From Corynebacterium efficiens YS-314 (GTDB taxonomy: Bacteria; Actinomycetota; Actinomycetes; Mycobacteriales; Mycobacteriaceae), in the NCBI RefSeq assembly GCF_000011305.1, contig NC_004369.1, positions 2,232,001 through 2,296,000 of the forward strand: 64,000 nucleotides of DNA. Reading direction: 5' to 3'. The translations under genes were made by a program, and so were the position numbers. Positions within the stretch are counted from its first letter, which is position 1; the number at the start of each line of letters is the position of its first letter. Positions 56,845 to 64,000 of this stretch are shown here, piece after piece. The notes beneath the pieces were generated by a model. That model was not told the origin of the DNA, did not search any database, and worked only from the letters and a program-made list of their open reading frames with translations.

Positions 56845-57066
56845 ATGACCACCACACACCAGCCCACCCCGGCGCGCCGGGAACACCAGCACCAGGGCCC
56901 CAAGCTGCCCAAGCTCTCCCACCTCGTTAAGTACGTCGATGTAGACGGCACCGTCACCACCATGTGCGGCAAACAGTGGAAAGACACCCTAACGGTCGCT
57001 GGATCCACCCACACACCCTGTGCTGCCTGCCACGCGGCTAAGCATCTCTATGAGGTCATGCCATGA
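56845..57066 (+). CDS. DUF3039-like small Zn-binding protein (73 aa)
   Basis: It contains HLVKYVDVDGTVTTMCGKQW and later CAACHAAKHLYE, the H/C...CxxC arrangement of DUF3039, a family common in actinobacteria and their phages. It probably binds zinc. It overlaps the following gene by 4 nt (ATGA). Confidence 0.68.
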   Translation: MTTTHQPTPARREHQHQGPKLPKLSHLVKYVDVDGTVTTMCGKQWKDTLTVAGSTHTPCAACHAAKHLYEVMP

Positions 57067-57434
57067 CACTGCCCCGAGACGATCAACCAGACACCTACAC
57101 CGGCATCTGGAACCGGGTGCAGATCACCCACGTGGTGCCGGACTCCAGCCGTGGGGTGATGCATCTTGTCATGCCCAAGGACACGGTGCGTACCTTTTGC
57201 ACCACCACCAACCCGGTGTGGGTATGCACCACCCGTAGGCCCGAGACCATCGGCGCGTACATCCAAGGCAGGGCAGATAAATGGCGGCTGCACGGCGGGC
57301 CCATCCTCACCCCCTGCCCCGAGTGCTTAACGTTGGCGGCGGTGGAGGCGGAAATGAGGGGGCAGAATAAGTACCCCATCCAACGCCTGTTAGACGGGTT
57401 GGCACGCACTACCACACCACAGGCGAAGTCTTAA
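57063..57434 (+). CDS. Hypothetical Cys-rich protein (123 aa)
   Basis: It has TFCTTTNPVWVC and, near residue 85, CPECLTL, so a zinc site is plausible. It may be a longer relative of the preceding 73-aa protein. Translationally coupled to it. Function unknown. Confidence 0.62.
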   Translation: MTLPRDDQPDTYTGIWNRVQITHVVPDSSRGVMHLVMPKDTVRTFCTTTNPVWVCTTRRPETIGAYIQGRADKWRLHGGPILTPCPECLTLAAVEAEMRGQNKYPIQRLLDGLARTTTPQAKS

Positions 57435-58180
57435 CCGCTTAGACGGCGTTTCTGACCTGGGGTTATGCAGCCCCGATTACCTCCCCGGCGCGATACTGGC
57501 ACCAGCTCCAGGCGCGCCGGGTTTCTTCATCCCTGCCCGAGCTCCAGGCCCCGCGCACGCGGGGAAGGTATTTTAAAACTTTTAAATAGTCGGTAGTGCC
57601 ACGCCAGGGCCCGCGCGCGGGGAAAGTATTTGAAATTTTCAAAATGTAAATACCGGGTCAGGCCTCGCACCCGCGCACGCGGGGAGCTGAGTGACGATCA
57701 TCGTAACGCAGACCTTAGCTCAGCCCCACGCCTCTTTTGGTGAGGTAACCGAAGATCTTCGTTTATCTGAATGCCCATGAGGGACAGGCAGGCCCGATAG
57801 GTCGGGATCCCTACCTAACAACCCCCGCGTACGTAGTCATGCGTAGCTGGACGCCACCCCACCCCGGGGTGCCGGAAATATCCAGCCCTCCCCACAATTC
57901 ACAACCCCCCCTGCCCGGTAGTGAAAATATCTCTCTGCCGTACGACACCGGGGGTGTGAGCTGGGGATAAACGGGAATTTCCCATATTTCCCCAGGTGCG
58001 TTTTATTTCAGTGCGTACACCATGCCAGACCCTAAGCCACCCGGCGCGTACCAGGCCCCCACCCCGGGGCACTCCCCCACCCCTCCAGGACACCTACAGG
58101 CGGCGGAGAGAGAGGGTCTAACCGTGAGCAAAGAGCGGGGTCAGGAACCCCAACCCCCGGATATTATCGGCGGCGGGTAG
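57435..58180. other. Non-coding structured region of the element
   Basis: About 750 nt with no credible gene. It contains the 60-bp repeats (57551-57684), an imperfect stem GGGGAGCTGAG / CTTAGCTCAGCCCC (57681-57725), and the near-perfect palindrome TAGGTCGGGATCCCTACCTA (57798-57817). It may be a transfer or single-strand origin, an RNA gene or a control region. Confidence 0.55.
57551..57684 (+). repeat. Three 60-bp-spaced hairpin repeats
   Basis: CCGCGC(AC)GCGGGG palindromes begin at 57551, 57611 and 57671, exactly 60 bp apart. After the first two comes an AT-rich inverted repeat (TATTTTAAAACTTTTAAATA at 57569 and a related one at 57628). Such alternating GC hairpins and AT-rich stretches are typical of replication or transfer origins. 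Confidence 0.75.
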
Positions 58181-58555
58181 TTACTGCCCTGCACCGTTGT
58201 TCATCATGGGATCCCACTTGTTGGGCAGGTGAGCATACTTAGTAGGCACCGTGTTATGCCACGCTGGGGTGTTGGTCATACCGTGATAAATGTTCGACTC
58301 CACCAGCGAATCAGGGCGGGTAAAGGCTAGGGAGTCACGTCCCTGGGCCCCATCGTGATAGCGGAACATCCCAGCCCGTATGTTCCCGAGCTCCACCAGG
58401 CGGCGTGTTGCCCGGCGCGCTGCCACATAGTCAGCACGGGTGGGGGCTGGCACGTGTTTGCGAACTACATCAACCACCCAACAGATCTGGTTGGGGGTCA
58501 TGGTCTCCAGCTCTGCCAGTATCCGTTGTTGCCAGATTCCAGGCCCTCTACTCAT
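58181..58555 (-). CDS. Hypothetical element protein (124 aa)
   Basis: It starts MSRGPGIWQQRILAELETMTPNQICWVVDVVRKHV; the helical pattern in the first 75 residues (ILAELETMTPNQICWVV... ADYVAARRATRRLVELG) is like a winged helix-turn-helix, so a regulator is possible. An alternative GTG start lies 9 nt upstream. Low confidence in function. Confidence 0.6.
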   Translation of the reverse strand: MSRGPGIWQQRILAELETMTPNQICWVVDVVRKHVPAPTRADYVAARRATRRLVELGNIRAGMFRYHDGAQGRDSLAFTRPDSLVESNIYHGMTNTPAWHNTVPTKYAHLPNKWDPMMNNGAGQ

Positions 58556-59482
58556 GTTGCCCACCCCATCTGTCTAAGCGTTGCCCTAGGGGTAAACCTA
58601 CCAGGGGCAACACTTAACCAGTGAGGGGAGAATACCCGCGCCGGGTATCCACTGGTCAACCCGTAAGTTTCCCCCACCCTGAAGAAAATAAGGACTCAAG
58701 GCAGGACAGGGGGAGTCCTCTCACGGAACCGTCAATACTTTGCCCACCCCTACACCACTGGAACTTTCCCCCACCCTGAAGAAAGTCCAGACACCAGGAA
58801 ACAATGGGCGGGGTCTAGACCTGCACCCCCTCGGAAAAACAGGCAGGAGTGGTTGCCCGGCACTGTCCCCCCCAGCGTGATGGGACTTTTAGGGCCCGTG
58901 TAAAAAATACCCTGACCGTGATAGCCGGGGAGGGTCAGGGCGGGGCACCCCTCTAAGATTTTCCACCCATCACACCCCCACATAACTAGGTGGGCCCCTG
59001 TTATTTTTCGGATCCAGACGGGGAGAGAGAAACCTGACACATGGCACAGGGGGGAGTCAGTACGGCAGGAACGCTAAGAATACAGGCACCCCTACCACTC
59101 CAGGGCCTCTCCCCCGGCGCGGCGGGTGGTGCTCCCGGGCGCGCCGGGTGCTGGTTGGTCATTTTCGGGAAATTCCCGTTTCTGTCCAGGTGCTCCCGGG
59201 CGCGCCGGGTGCCGGCCTTTTCTGACCGGGTAGGGAGAGAGACACAGGCAGTTCATAACAGGGGGCGATGTGCCAGCATGAGGGGTTGGTATAAAACGCC
59301 TCCCCTGCCCGTGGGCTCTCTGCACCAGTCTTTTTAACCGATCAGTTGGAAAGGCATCTACTCCCCTGCCCCGTGGGGCTCCCGCTTGGGGTGGGGGGTA
59401 ACCCCAGCCCTCGGGCACCATAGTTCGCCCGTTGGTATAGGCGCACGCGGTGTGTACAGGTCTGGGGATCCCCTGCCCCTGC
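58556..59482. other. Non-coding region with direct repeats and hairpins
   Basis: TTTCCCCCACCCTGAAGAAA occurs at 58668-58687 and 58765-58784, 97 bp apart. A stem CCCTGACC / GGTCAGGG is near 58910-58940. A 24-bp GC-rich block with GGCGCGCC is repeated at 59130 and 59190. No gene is supported; short open frames here have no ribosome site or codon bias. Confidence 0.55.
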
Positions 59483-59683
59483 CTAGTCCTCCAGCTCCAG
59501 GCGGCGCGCGTAGCGGGTAACAGCCCGTGCCAGTTCTCGGGCGTACGGCATCATCCTGCCCTCATGCTCTGGGAAGTGCCGCTGTAGATCCTTAATCAAA
59601 AATGCGGTGAGTCGTTCCTCGGGGCTGGTGTTGTATCCGGGGCTAGGCGTACTCAAGTCCATGGCGGTGGCGCCTCCAATCAT
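59483..59683 (-). CDS. Hypothetical small element protein (66 aa)
   Basis: A helical, charged peptide: RLTAFLIKDLQRHFPEHEGRMMPYARELARAVTRYARRLELED at its core. Two possible ATG starts (59683 and 59662), each with a moderate ribosome site. It is separated from the ATPase gene by the iteron array. Confidence 0.5.
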   Translation of the reverse strand: MIGGATAMDLSTPSPGYNTSPEERLTAFLIKDLQRHFPEHEGRMMPYARELARAVTRYARRLELED

Positions 59684-59754
59684 GGGTGTGGGGATCCCCT
59701 GCCCGGCGCGACCGTGGGCATGAGCACCAGGGCGCGCCGGGTGGGTTGGGGTGT

Positions 59755-60002
59755 TGGACCTAACTCCAGTTCCCTATAGGGTGTGGTCCAAACGGTCCAA
59801 TGGTCCAATGCAGGTCAGGGCATGTTTACGGCGGTCCAATCGTGGTCCAATCGTGGTCCAACTGGACCGTGGACCTGGGTTGGTGGTCCACCATTGGACC
59901 TGGGTTGGACCGGTATTGGACCATCACATACCCCCGTTGACCTGGGTTGGACCATTGGACCTGTTGGACCACTCTCTCACCCGGTCCACGCCTTGTGGTC
60001 CA
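59755..60002. repeat. Iteron-like array of TGGACC/GGTCCA
   Basis: About 18 copies in 248 bp, first mainly as GGTCCA (59785, 59794, 59802, 59833, 59844, 59855) and then mainly as TGGACC (59863, 59870, 59895, 59906, 59917, 59948, 59956, 59965), with mixed ones between. Groups are spaced 11 bp (59833/59844/59855 and 59895/59906/59917), about one helical turn. The array covers the 3' end of the ATPase gene. It is the likely origin or Rep-binding region. Confidence 0.8.
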
Positions 60003-61345
60003 TGCACCTGTGCCACTGCCCGGGTGCCCTCCCCAGTAACAGTGATAAGCCCCTCTGCCTCCAATGCTTCAAACACCTCGGGCACTAGTTTTCGTAGGTC
60101 ACTCTTAGCGGCGTACCGACACGCGGCCACGTTGACGGTGCCCTCCCCGGCCTCCAGGCGGCGGACAACATGCGAGCGGGCCCGGGCCTCCATTTTCTCC
60201 AGCCGCGCTATCTCTGCCTCCCGTTGGTTCTGAGTGCGTTGCTCTGCCTCCCGGCGCGCCTTGGTAGCCAGTTCACGCCGGACCAACCCAAGGGTGTCTG
60301 TGTGCTTAAGCAACACAACCCCTGCCAGTTCCCAATCCTCTAGGTCCACATCGGTGTGCCCCTCCAGTAGTGCGAGACCACAGGCAATCTTGATCCGCAA
60401 CATAGTGCGGTGCCCCTCCAGGGGGTCAGCGTCCACGTTGAACGCCTGTGAGCTACGCCTACGGTAATCAGCCACCACATAGGTTTTCACGCTCTCGGGG
60501 AGGTCCATCACTGTTTGGTCCCGGGGGGTGGTTAGTTCCACTTTGAGCGGTGGCACGGTCTCGGGGATCCACTGCCCTGTGTCCTCCATCCAGGCAGGCA
60601 ACCACACGTAACGCTGGGGTAGTCCACTGTCCTCATGCTTGAGAATTGCGGGGGCGTTGGCTGGTTGGACCTGGGTAATCATTCCCAGCCGGTAGGTGTG
60701 GGCCTCTACGTTGGACCGGGTATCTGCACTGGAGTTGTTAAACCCAGCCTGCTCCCCGCTCCACATCTTCAACAGGGTAGGCACCACCGTGGATCCGCTA
60801 CGCCCTGCCAACGCATCCAGGTTGGACACCTCGGATTCATTGACCAGGGCGCGGGTGATCCGGGGTGTGGGCAGTTCATCTTTCTTCGGTGCTGGGGGCT
60901 CCATGAACAGCCGTACCAGGCCCTCCCCGGTGCCGCTGTTGATCTCGGGCACGTGCACCGGGAAACCACCGGTAGCGTCCACTATCTCCACCGCATCACG
61001 GGCGGCACTCATGCAGGCACCTTTTCCACCGCCCGAGTTGGCGGTCAGGGCGATAAAGATATTTAGGGATCCATACCCACCGATCAACGGCGGGGTAACC
61101 AACGTGGGTGGGGTGGAGGCGATCACCCGTGCCAGGACACACCCGAGCATTCCCCACGGGTTGACGTTGCGGGAATGAGCAAACCTCATTAGGTGTGCCA
61201 GGCTATCGCGCCGGGTCCATAGGTCATCCGGGTTGGTGGTCTCCACCGGCACCACGCCGGGTGGTACTTCTACCTCCCCGTTGGCGATACGCTCCACCGG
61301 TGGTGGGGCTGGAGGTAGCTCTACATCATGCATGAACGGTGTCAT
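59924..61345 (-). CDS. P-loop ATPase of the element (helicase-like)
   Basis: A 473-aa protein. The Walker A variant NSGGGKGA (about 103-110) lacks the usual Ser/Thr after Lys. Later come QRYVWLPAWMEDTGQW, and a C-terminal, charged winged-helix-like part (about 380-460). It follows the primase-polymerase with a TAATG overlap, so both are made together and should form a replication module. The last residues are encoded inside the iteron array. Similar to DUF3987-like proteins of plasmids; helicase activity is inference. Confidence 0.82.
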   Translation of the reverse strand: MTPFMHDVELPPAPPPVERIANGEVEVPPGVVPVETTNPDDLWTRRDSLAHLMRFAHSRNVNPWGMLGCVLARVIASTPPTLVTPPLIGGYGSLNIFIALTANSGGGKGACMSAARDAVEIVDATGGFPVHVPEINSGTGEGLVRLFMEPPAPKKDELPTPRITRALVNESEVSNLDALAGRSGSTVVPTLLKMWSGEQAGFNNSSADTRSNVEAHTYRLGMITQVQPANAPAILKHEDSGLPQRYVWLPAWMEDTGQWIPETVPPLKVELTTPRDQTVMDLPESVKTYVVADYRRRSSQAFNVDADPLEGHRTMLRIKIACGLALLEGHTDVDLEDWELAGVVLLKHTDTLGLVRRELATKARREAEQRTQNQREAEIARLEKMEARARSHVVRRLEAGEGTVNVAACRYAAKSDLRKLVPEVFEALEAEGLITVTGEGTRAVAQVHGPQGVDRVREWSNRSNGPTQVNGGM

Positions 61346-62226
61346 TACGCTGCCCTCCCCACCGTGTTGGCGGCGCTAGCCAACGTGCGCTGTATTTCCA
61401 TATCCGACAACCCAATGGACTGTGCAGCGGTGGTGAGCTCTGCTGTGAGGTCTAACCCATCCTCCAGGGCCCGGCACGCTGCCCAATGCAACACGTTGTT
61501 ACGCTGCCCCTCCCCGGCCTGCTCCACCGTGGCCACCAGGCCCGCGCCGGGGGACTCCCCGAGCTGTACCCGGCGCGCCTGCACCGGCTTAGGCAGGGGC
61601 TTATAGACGTGGGCACGCAACCAGGTAGGCAACACCACAGGGGTGCACCAGTGGGCAATGAGGTAATGCATTCCGGTGGTGGGGTGAACACTGGGGGGCA
61701 CGACAACATAACCGGTGTGTGTTTTGACGTCCACACCCTCCCCTGCCGTGCCGCGTACGTCCCCCGAGTACGGCAGGGTGAACCAGTAGTGCAGCCCGTG
61801 GGAACCGGTCAGCATCATCAACGTGTCGGGCACCTCCAGGCCCCCGAGCTCCACCCACGTATCCCACCCACCGTTACGGGGATCAATATCTAGCACCACC
61901 ATGCCCTTAGGTGGGGTGGCACCAATGTTCGCGCCGGGCCACTTCTCCCACCACGCCTGTACCTGTGCCAGGTCGGTGGTGAAGTCCTTGAACCCGTTGG
62001 GGGTCAACGGCACTTTGCCGTTCAGGGGCCCTACCTTGAACCCGAGTTGTGCGTACCGGCGTGCGGCGGTTGGTAACCATTGGTTGGTGGGCAGGGTCTC
62101 GGGGGATCCATCCCACTTCAATGGGGTGTTATGTCCGGCAGGGTTGCTACACTGGTGTTGGTTGTCCACCACCCCGAGTAATGCCCCTGCCTGCACCGTG
62201 GGGGCATTAATCATTGCTGCCACCAC
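61345..62226 (-). CDS. Bifunctional primase-polymerase (AEP/Prim-Pol)
   Basis: A 293-aa protein. Motif I VVLDIDPRNGG (D113, D115), motif II GSHGLHYWFTLP (S142, H146) and DVKTHTGYVVVPPSVHPTTG (motif III region) define an archaeo-eukaryotic prim-pol domain at 55-215. The C-terminal part (about 220-293) is a helical primase accessory region. It would prime or replicate the element's DNA. Starts at GTG 62226 or ATG 62214; its 5' end overlaps the upstream gene. Confidence 0.93.
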   Translation of the reverse strand: MVAAMINAPTVQAGALLGVVDNQHQCSNPAGHNTPLKWDGSPETLPTNQWLPTAARRYAQLGFKVGPLNGKVPLTPNGFKDFTTDLAQVQAWWEKWPGANIGATPPKGMVVLDIDPRNGGWDTWVELGGLEVPDTLMMLTGSHGLHYWFTLPYSGDVRGTAGEGVDVKTHTGYVVVPPSVHPTTGMHYLIAHWCTPVVLPTWLRAHVYKPLPKPVQARRVQLGESPGAGLVATVEQAGEGQRNNVLHWAACRALEDGLDLTAELTTAAQSIGLSDMEIQRTLASAANTVGRAA

Positions 62227-62629
62227 CTTGAATGACAGTCAGCCCGGCGCGCCGGGTCTCTGCCTCCATCTCAGGGTGTGGCAGTCCGTTGGGGTGCTCC
62301 AGGCACACACAGGTGAACTCTTTCCCCTTGGGGCCCATCTCACGCTGTGAGTACACAGGCAGGTGATTGGAGTAGTACACCGGGCGCATGATGGAACCAT
62401 CATTCCGACGGTGGTAAACCCCGGTGTCCATAGCCATGGCGGTGACATCGGCGGCAATGCTGTACAGCGCTGCCATGACCTCGTTCAGGGGCCCGGGTAG
62501 GTATTCCTCCCCGTCGATCAGCTCCAGGCCGTAGGTATCTGCCAGGTGCTCGTGTACCCAATCCAGGGTGTTACGCAATGATTCCCGGGTGTGAATGAGG
62601 GCATCACGCGGTGTGTAATCGGCGGGCAT
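62207..62629 (-). CDS. Hypothetical element protein (140 aa)
   Basis: MPADYTPRDALIHTRESLRNTLDWVHEHLADTY... with helices in the first 75 residues and a C-terminal part with CVCLEHPNGLPHPE. Its ATG overlaps the HTH gene stop (TAATG). The junction reads GCAGCGTAATG, identical to the prim-pol/ATPase junction. Possibly a replication accessory or copy-control protein; unknown. Confidence 0.68.
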   Translation of the reverse strand: MPADYTPRDALIHTRESLRNTLDWVHEHLADTYGLELIDGEEYLPGPLNEVMAALYSIAADVTAMAMDTGVYHRRNDGSIMRPVYYSNHLPVYSQREMGPKGKEFTCVCLEHPNGLPHPEMEAETRRAGLTVIQGGGSND

Positions 62630-62850
62630 TACGCTGCACCCCCATCCCACTGGTTGGTGGCACGGGCCTGTATCAGGGCCTCCAGCGACTCCACAGATAC
62701 GCGCATGGAACGGGGTGTGAGGTAGGTAGCCTGTAGTTCTCCAGCGGCCACCAGGCGGCGGATTGTCTTAGTGGAACAATCCACTAGTTCAGCGGCATTA
62801 GCTACGGTGAGCCACTGTTTATGGGTGGTAGGTGAGGTTGTGGCACTCAT
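62629..62850 (-). CDS. HTH protein, excisionase/MerR-like
   Basis: A 73-aa protein with WLTVANAAELVDCSTKTIRRLVAAGEL, the classic excisionase-type winged helix-turn-helix. It probably acts as recombination directionality factor or repressor. It is the first gene of the minus-strand replication operon. Confidence 0.85.
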   Translation of the reverse strand: MSATTSPTTHKQWLTVANAAELVDCSTKTIRRLVAAGELQATYLTPRSMRVSVESLEALIQARATNQWDGGAA

Positions 62851-62868
62851 GGGTGTGAAACCATATCT

Positions 62869-62887
62869 AGCGTGTTGGGTGCACGCT
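62869..62887. promoter_or_regulatory. Inverted repeat upstream of the HTH gene
   Basis: AGCGTG-N7-CACGCT lies 18 nt before the HTH gene start and may be its operator (autoregulation). Inference only. Confidence 0.4.
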
Positions 62888-63006
62888 TAAACCCCCGGCA
62901 CGCGACTGCCAGGTTGTATAAGCGCGGCACCCTCACTATGAGGCCATGCCCTACAGGTCTAAGTTCCCGCAGATAGTGGAGAGTCTACCACAGGGCACAC
63001 AGGGCA

Positions 63007-63807
63007 CTATAGGGCCTGCACTGCCCTACGGATCATATCTACCGGGATCCGCTGCCTCCCGGCGCGCCTAAATGCATGTAGCACCGGGGCCAGCTTGGTG
63101 GAACGTACACGGTAACCGTCCAGCACCCACACATGGTCATGGTTGGGGCGTTCCTCCCAACTCACCCGAGTAGTTGCACGCAAGCCCGTCACCCCCTGAG
63201 ATCCCATTTCATCCTTGAGAATTTCGGTACTACGTTGCTCTGCATCACCTGGTGATTCCGACAGTTCACCAGCGGCGTAGAGCTCAACAGCCCGTGGCCA
63301 AAAATAGTAGCTACTTGTATGCTTCCCCACCGGGCTAGGTGACCTGCCCTTGAATACCCGCGCTAACCACATCTCTTCCACTTCGTCAGGCGCGTCCAGT
63401 GTGTAATACAGGTAAAAAGTTCCGATAGCTTTCTTGGTGTCCTCACCCCGGTAGATCCGCACCCATTGAAATGTTCCCTCCATCACTCCAACACTCTGGG
63501 GGGCTCTAGGCAAGATTGTGCCCTCCCCATTGGTGAGCAACTTTTCATACGCACCGGGCATTAAGAATTGAGAGTGCAGGGCCGTGCTCACAAGTCTTTT
63601 TGTCTGTTCATCCAGCGCATCAAATTCTGAGGCAGGTAGATCATAGAGCTGAGTCCATAAGCCTTTGGCAGTGTTCTTAGCCAGTCGTAACGCTAGTAAC
63701 GGTGGGGTGCTGCCTATTTCGTCTTGGACATTCCCTATTACAGGCTTAACCAATTCACGCAACTTCTCTAGCGCTTCATCGCGTCCCAGCTGTTCATTCT
63801 CATTCAC
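63007..63807 (-). CDS. Hypothetical cargo protein (266 aa)
   Basis: MNENEQLGRDEALEKLRELV... with a helical N-terminus, a middle with WVRIYRGEDTKKAIGTFYLYYTL and a basic C-terminal helix RRAGRQRIPVDMIRRAVQAL. Lower GC than the neighbouring element genes. It lies between integrase and HTH gene, a usual place for immunity or accessory genes. Starts at GTG 63807, 2 nt after the integrase stop. No family recognised. Confidence 0.7.
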   Translation of the reverse strand: MNENEQLGRDEALEKLRELVKPVIGNVQDEIGSTPPLLALRLAKNTAKGLWTQLYDLPASEFDALDEQTKRLVSTALHSQFLMPGAYEKLLTNGEGTILPRAPQSVGVMEGTFQWVRIYRGEDTKKAIGTFYLYYTLDAPDEVEEMWLARVFKGRSPSPVGKHTSSYYFWPRAVELYAAGELSESPGDAEQRSTEILKDEMGSQGVTGLRATTRVSWEERPNHDHVWVLDGYRVRSTKLAPVLHAFRRAGRQRIPVDMIRRAVQAL

Positions 63808-63809
63808 GA

Positions 63810-64000
63810 TTACAACCCCTGTCCGTTGTCTAGTGTGCTGCCAATCATCCCCATGAGCTCCTGGGGGCGGGACTGCCTCACGCTGGTGTAAATATGGGTG
63901 ATTGTTGATAGGTCGGTATCCCCGAGCACGCTGCCTATCTCAGCTGGGGTGGCCCCCATCTCAGCCAACCGGGTGGTGATCCACCGCCGGCCACTATGAG
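63810..64000 (-). CDS. Tyrosine recombinase (integrase), C-terminal part
   Basis: Cut off by the window end. The visible 62 codons read HSGRRWITTRLAEMGATPAE... and HIYTSVR, which hold the H-x-x-R pair and the catalytic Tyr of the integrase/XerC family. It marks the element's integration module; the att site should lie beyond this gene. Confidence 0.88.
   Translation of the reverse strand, partial: HSGRRWITTRLAEMGATPAEIGSVLGDTDLSTITHIYTSVRQSRPQELMGMIGSTLDNGQGL

Larger units (their letters stand above)
56540..64000. mobile_element. Integrated replicating element (integrase, prim-pol, ATPase)
   Basis: A run of genes unlike the core: partial tyrosine recombinase, unknown 266-aa protein, HTH/Xis-like protein, 140-aa protein, primase-polymerase, P-loop ATPase and small cysteine-rich proteins, with about 2.5 kb of repeat-rich non-coding DNA. 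GGCGCGCC occurs nine times here but only once was noticed in the preceding 56 kb. The left border is set only approximately, after the hairpin at 56500-56535; no attachment-site repeat can be shown because the other end is outside the window. It resembles an integrative plasmid or phage satellite. Confidence 0.8.

Noticed and set aside
57551-57684. Possible CRISPR array
   Set aside because: Only three units, repeats are short palindromes, the 'spacers' resemble one another and no cas genes are present.
59041-59337. 98-codon frame on the plus strand in the element
   Set aside because: No ribosome site, odd composition and it lies across repeated GC-rich blocks.

Overview
The window looks like chromosomal DNA of a GC-rich Corynebacterium, closest from memory to C. 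efficiens / C. glutamicum. The reasons are the gene order (DUF4191, transporter, glnA, then thrC, glnE-glnA2, then RNase HI/phosphatase, zinc-ribbon, Nif3, cobC, LMW-PTP, SURF1, DUF3052-aceE), a 481-aa ThrC, a 446-aa GlnA2, and GlnA with an adenylylation-type Tyr405. No search was run, so the species is inference.

Layout. 1-7 kb: core genes with glnA behind a TTGATA-N18-TATACT promoter that overlaps an AmtR-like site, then a DUF1206 protein and a secreted SGNH lipoprotein. 7-16.1 kb: an accessory stretch with two PRC-barrel genes under the same paired-ATAACA upstream element, a 5'-truncated VanB-type oxygenase reductase, an 87-aa gene cut by an IS21-family element (4-bp target duplication, frame restorable), an ornithine-cyclodeaminase-like gene and a second GlnA-type glutamine synthetase. 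16-34.8 kb: core genes including thrC, glnE, glnA2, a CYTH-CHAD protein, a degenerate GHMP kinase and an RNB exonuclease. 34.8-56.5 kb: rnpB, the RNase H/phosphatase to cobC cluster, SURF1, cobD, tRNA-Val, aceE, a three-gene ABC importer, an acyl carrier protein and others.

56.5-64 kb (right edge): an integrated mobile element. It has a tyrosine recombinase (cut by the window end), a HTH/excisionase-like protein, a primase-polymerase, a P-loop ATPase, small cysteine-rich proteins, and long non-coding segments rich in repeats. Beside and inside the ATPase 3' end lie about 18 copies of TGGACC/GGTCCA in 250 bp, several spaced 11 bp apart, which looks like an iteron replication origin. This is the strongest candidate for an undescribed replicating integrative element.

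How the genes work together. Nitrogen assimilation dominates the first 28 kb: three glutamine synthetase genes plus the adenylyltransferase GlnE, and two of the three synthetases keep the adenylylation tyrosine. A separate genome-level signal is the 11-mer GCTTGTCGACG. It occurs eight times exactly in 64 kb, and the intergenic copies all sit 4-30 nt after a stop codon in the sense direction, often in or next to a terminator-like hairpin.
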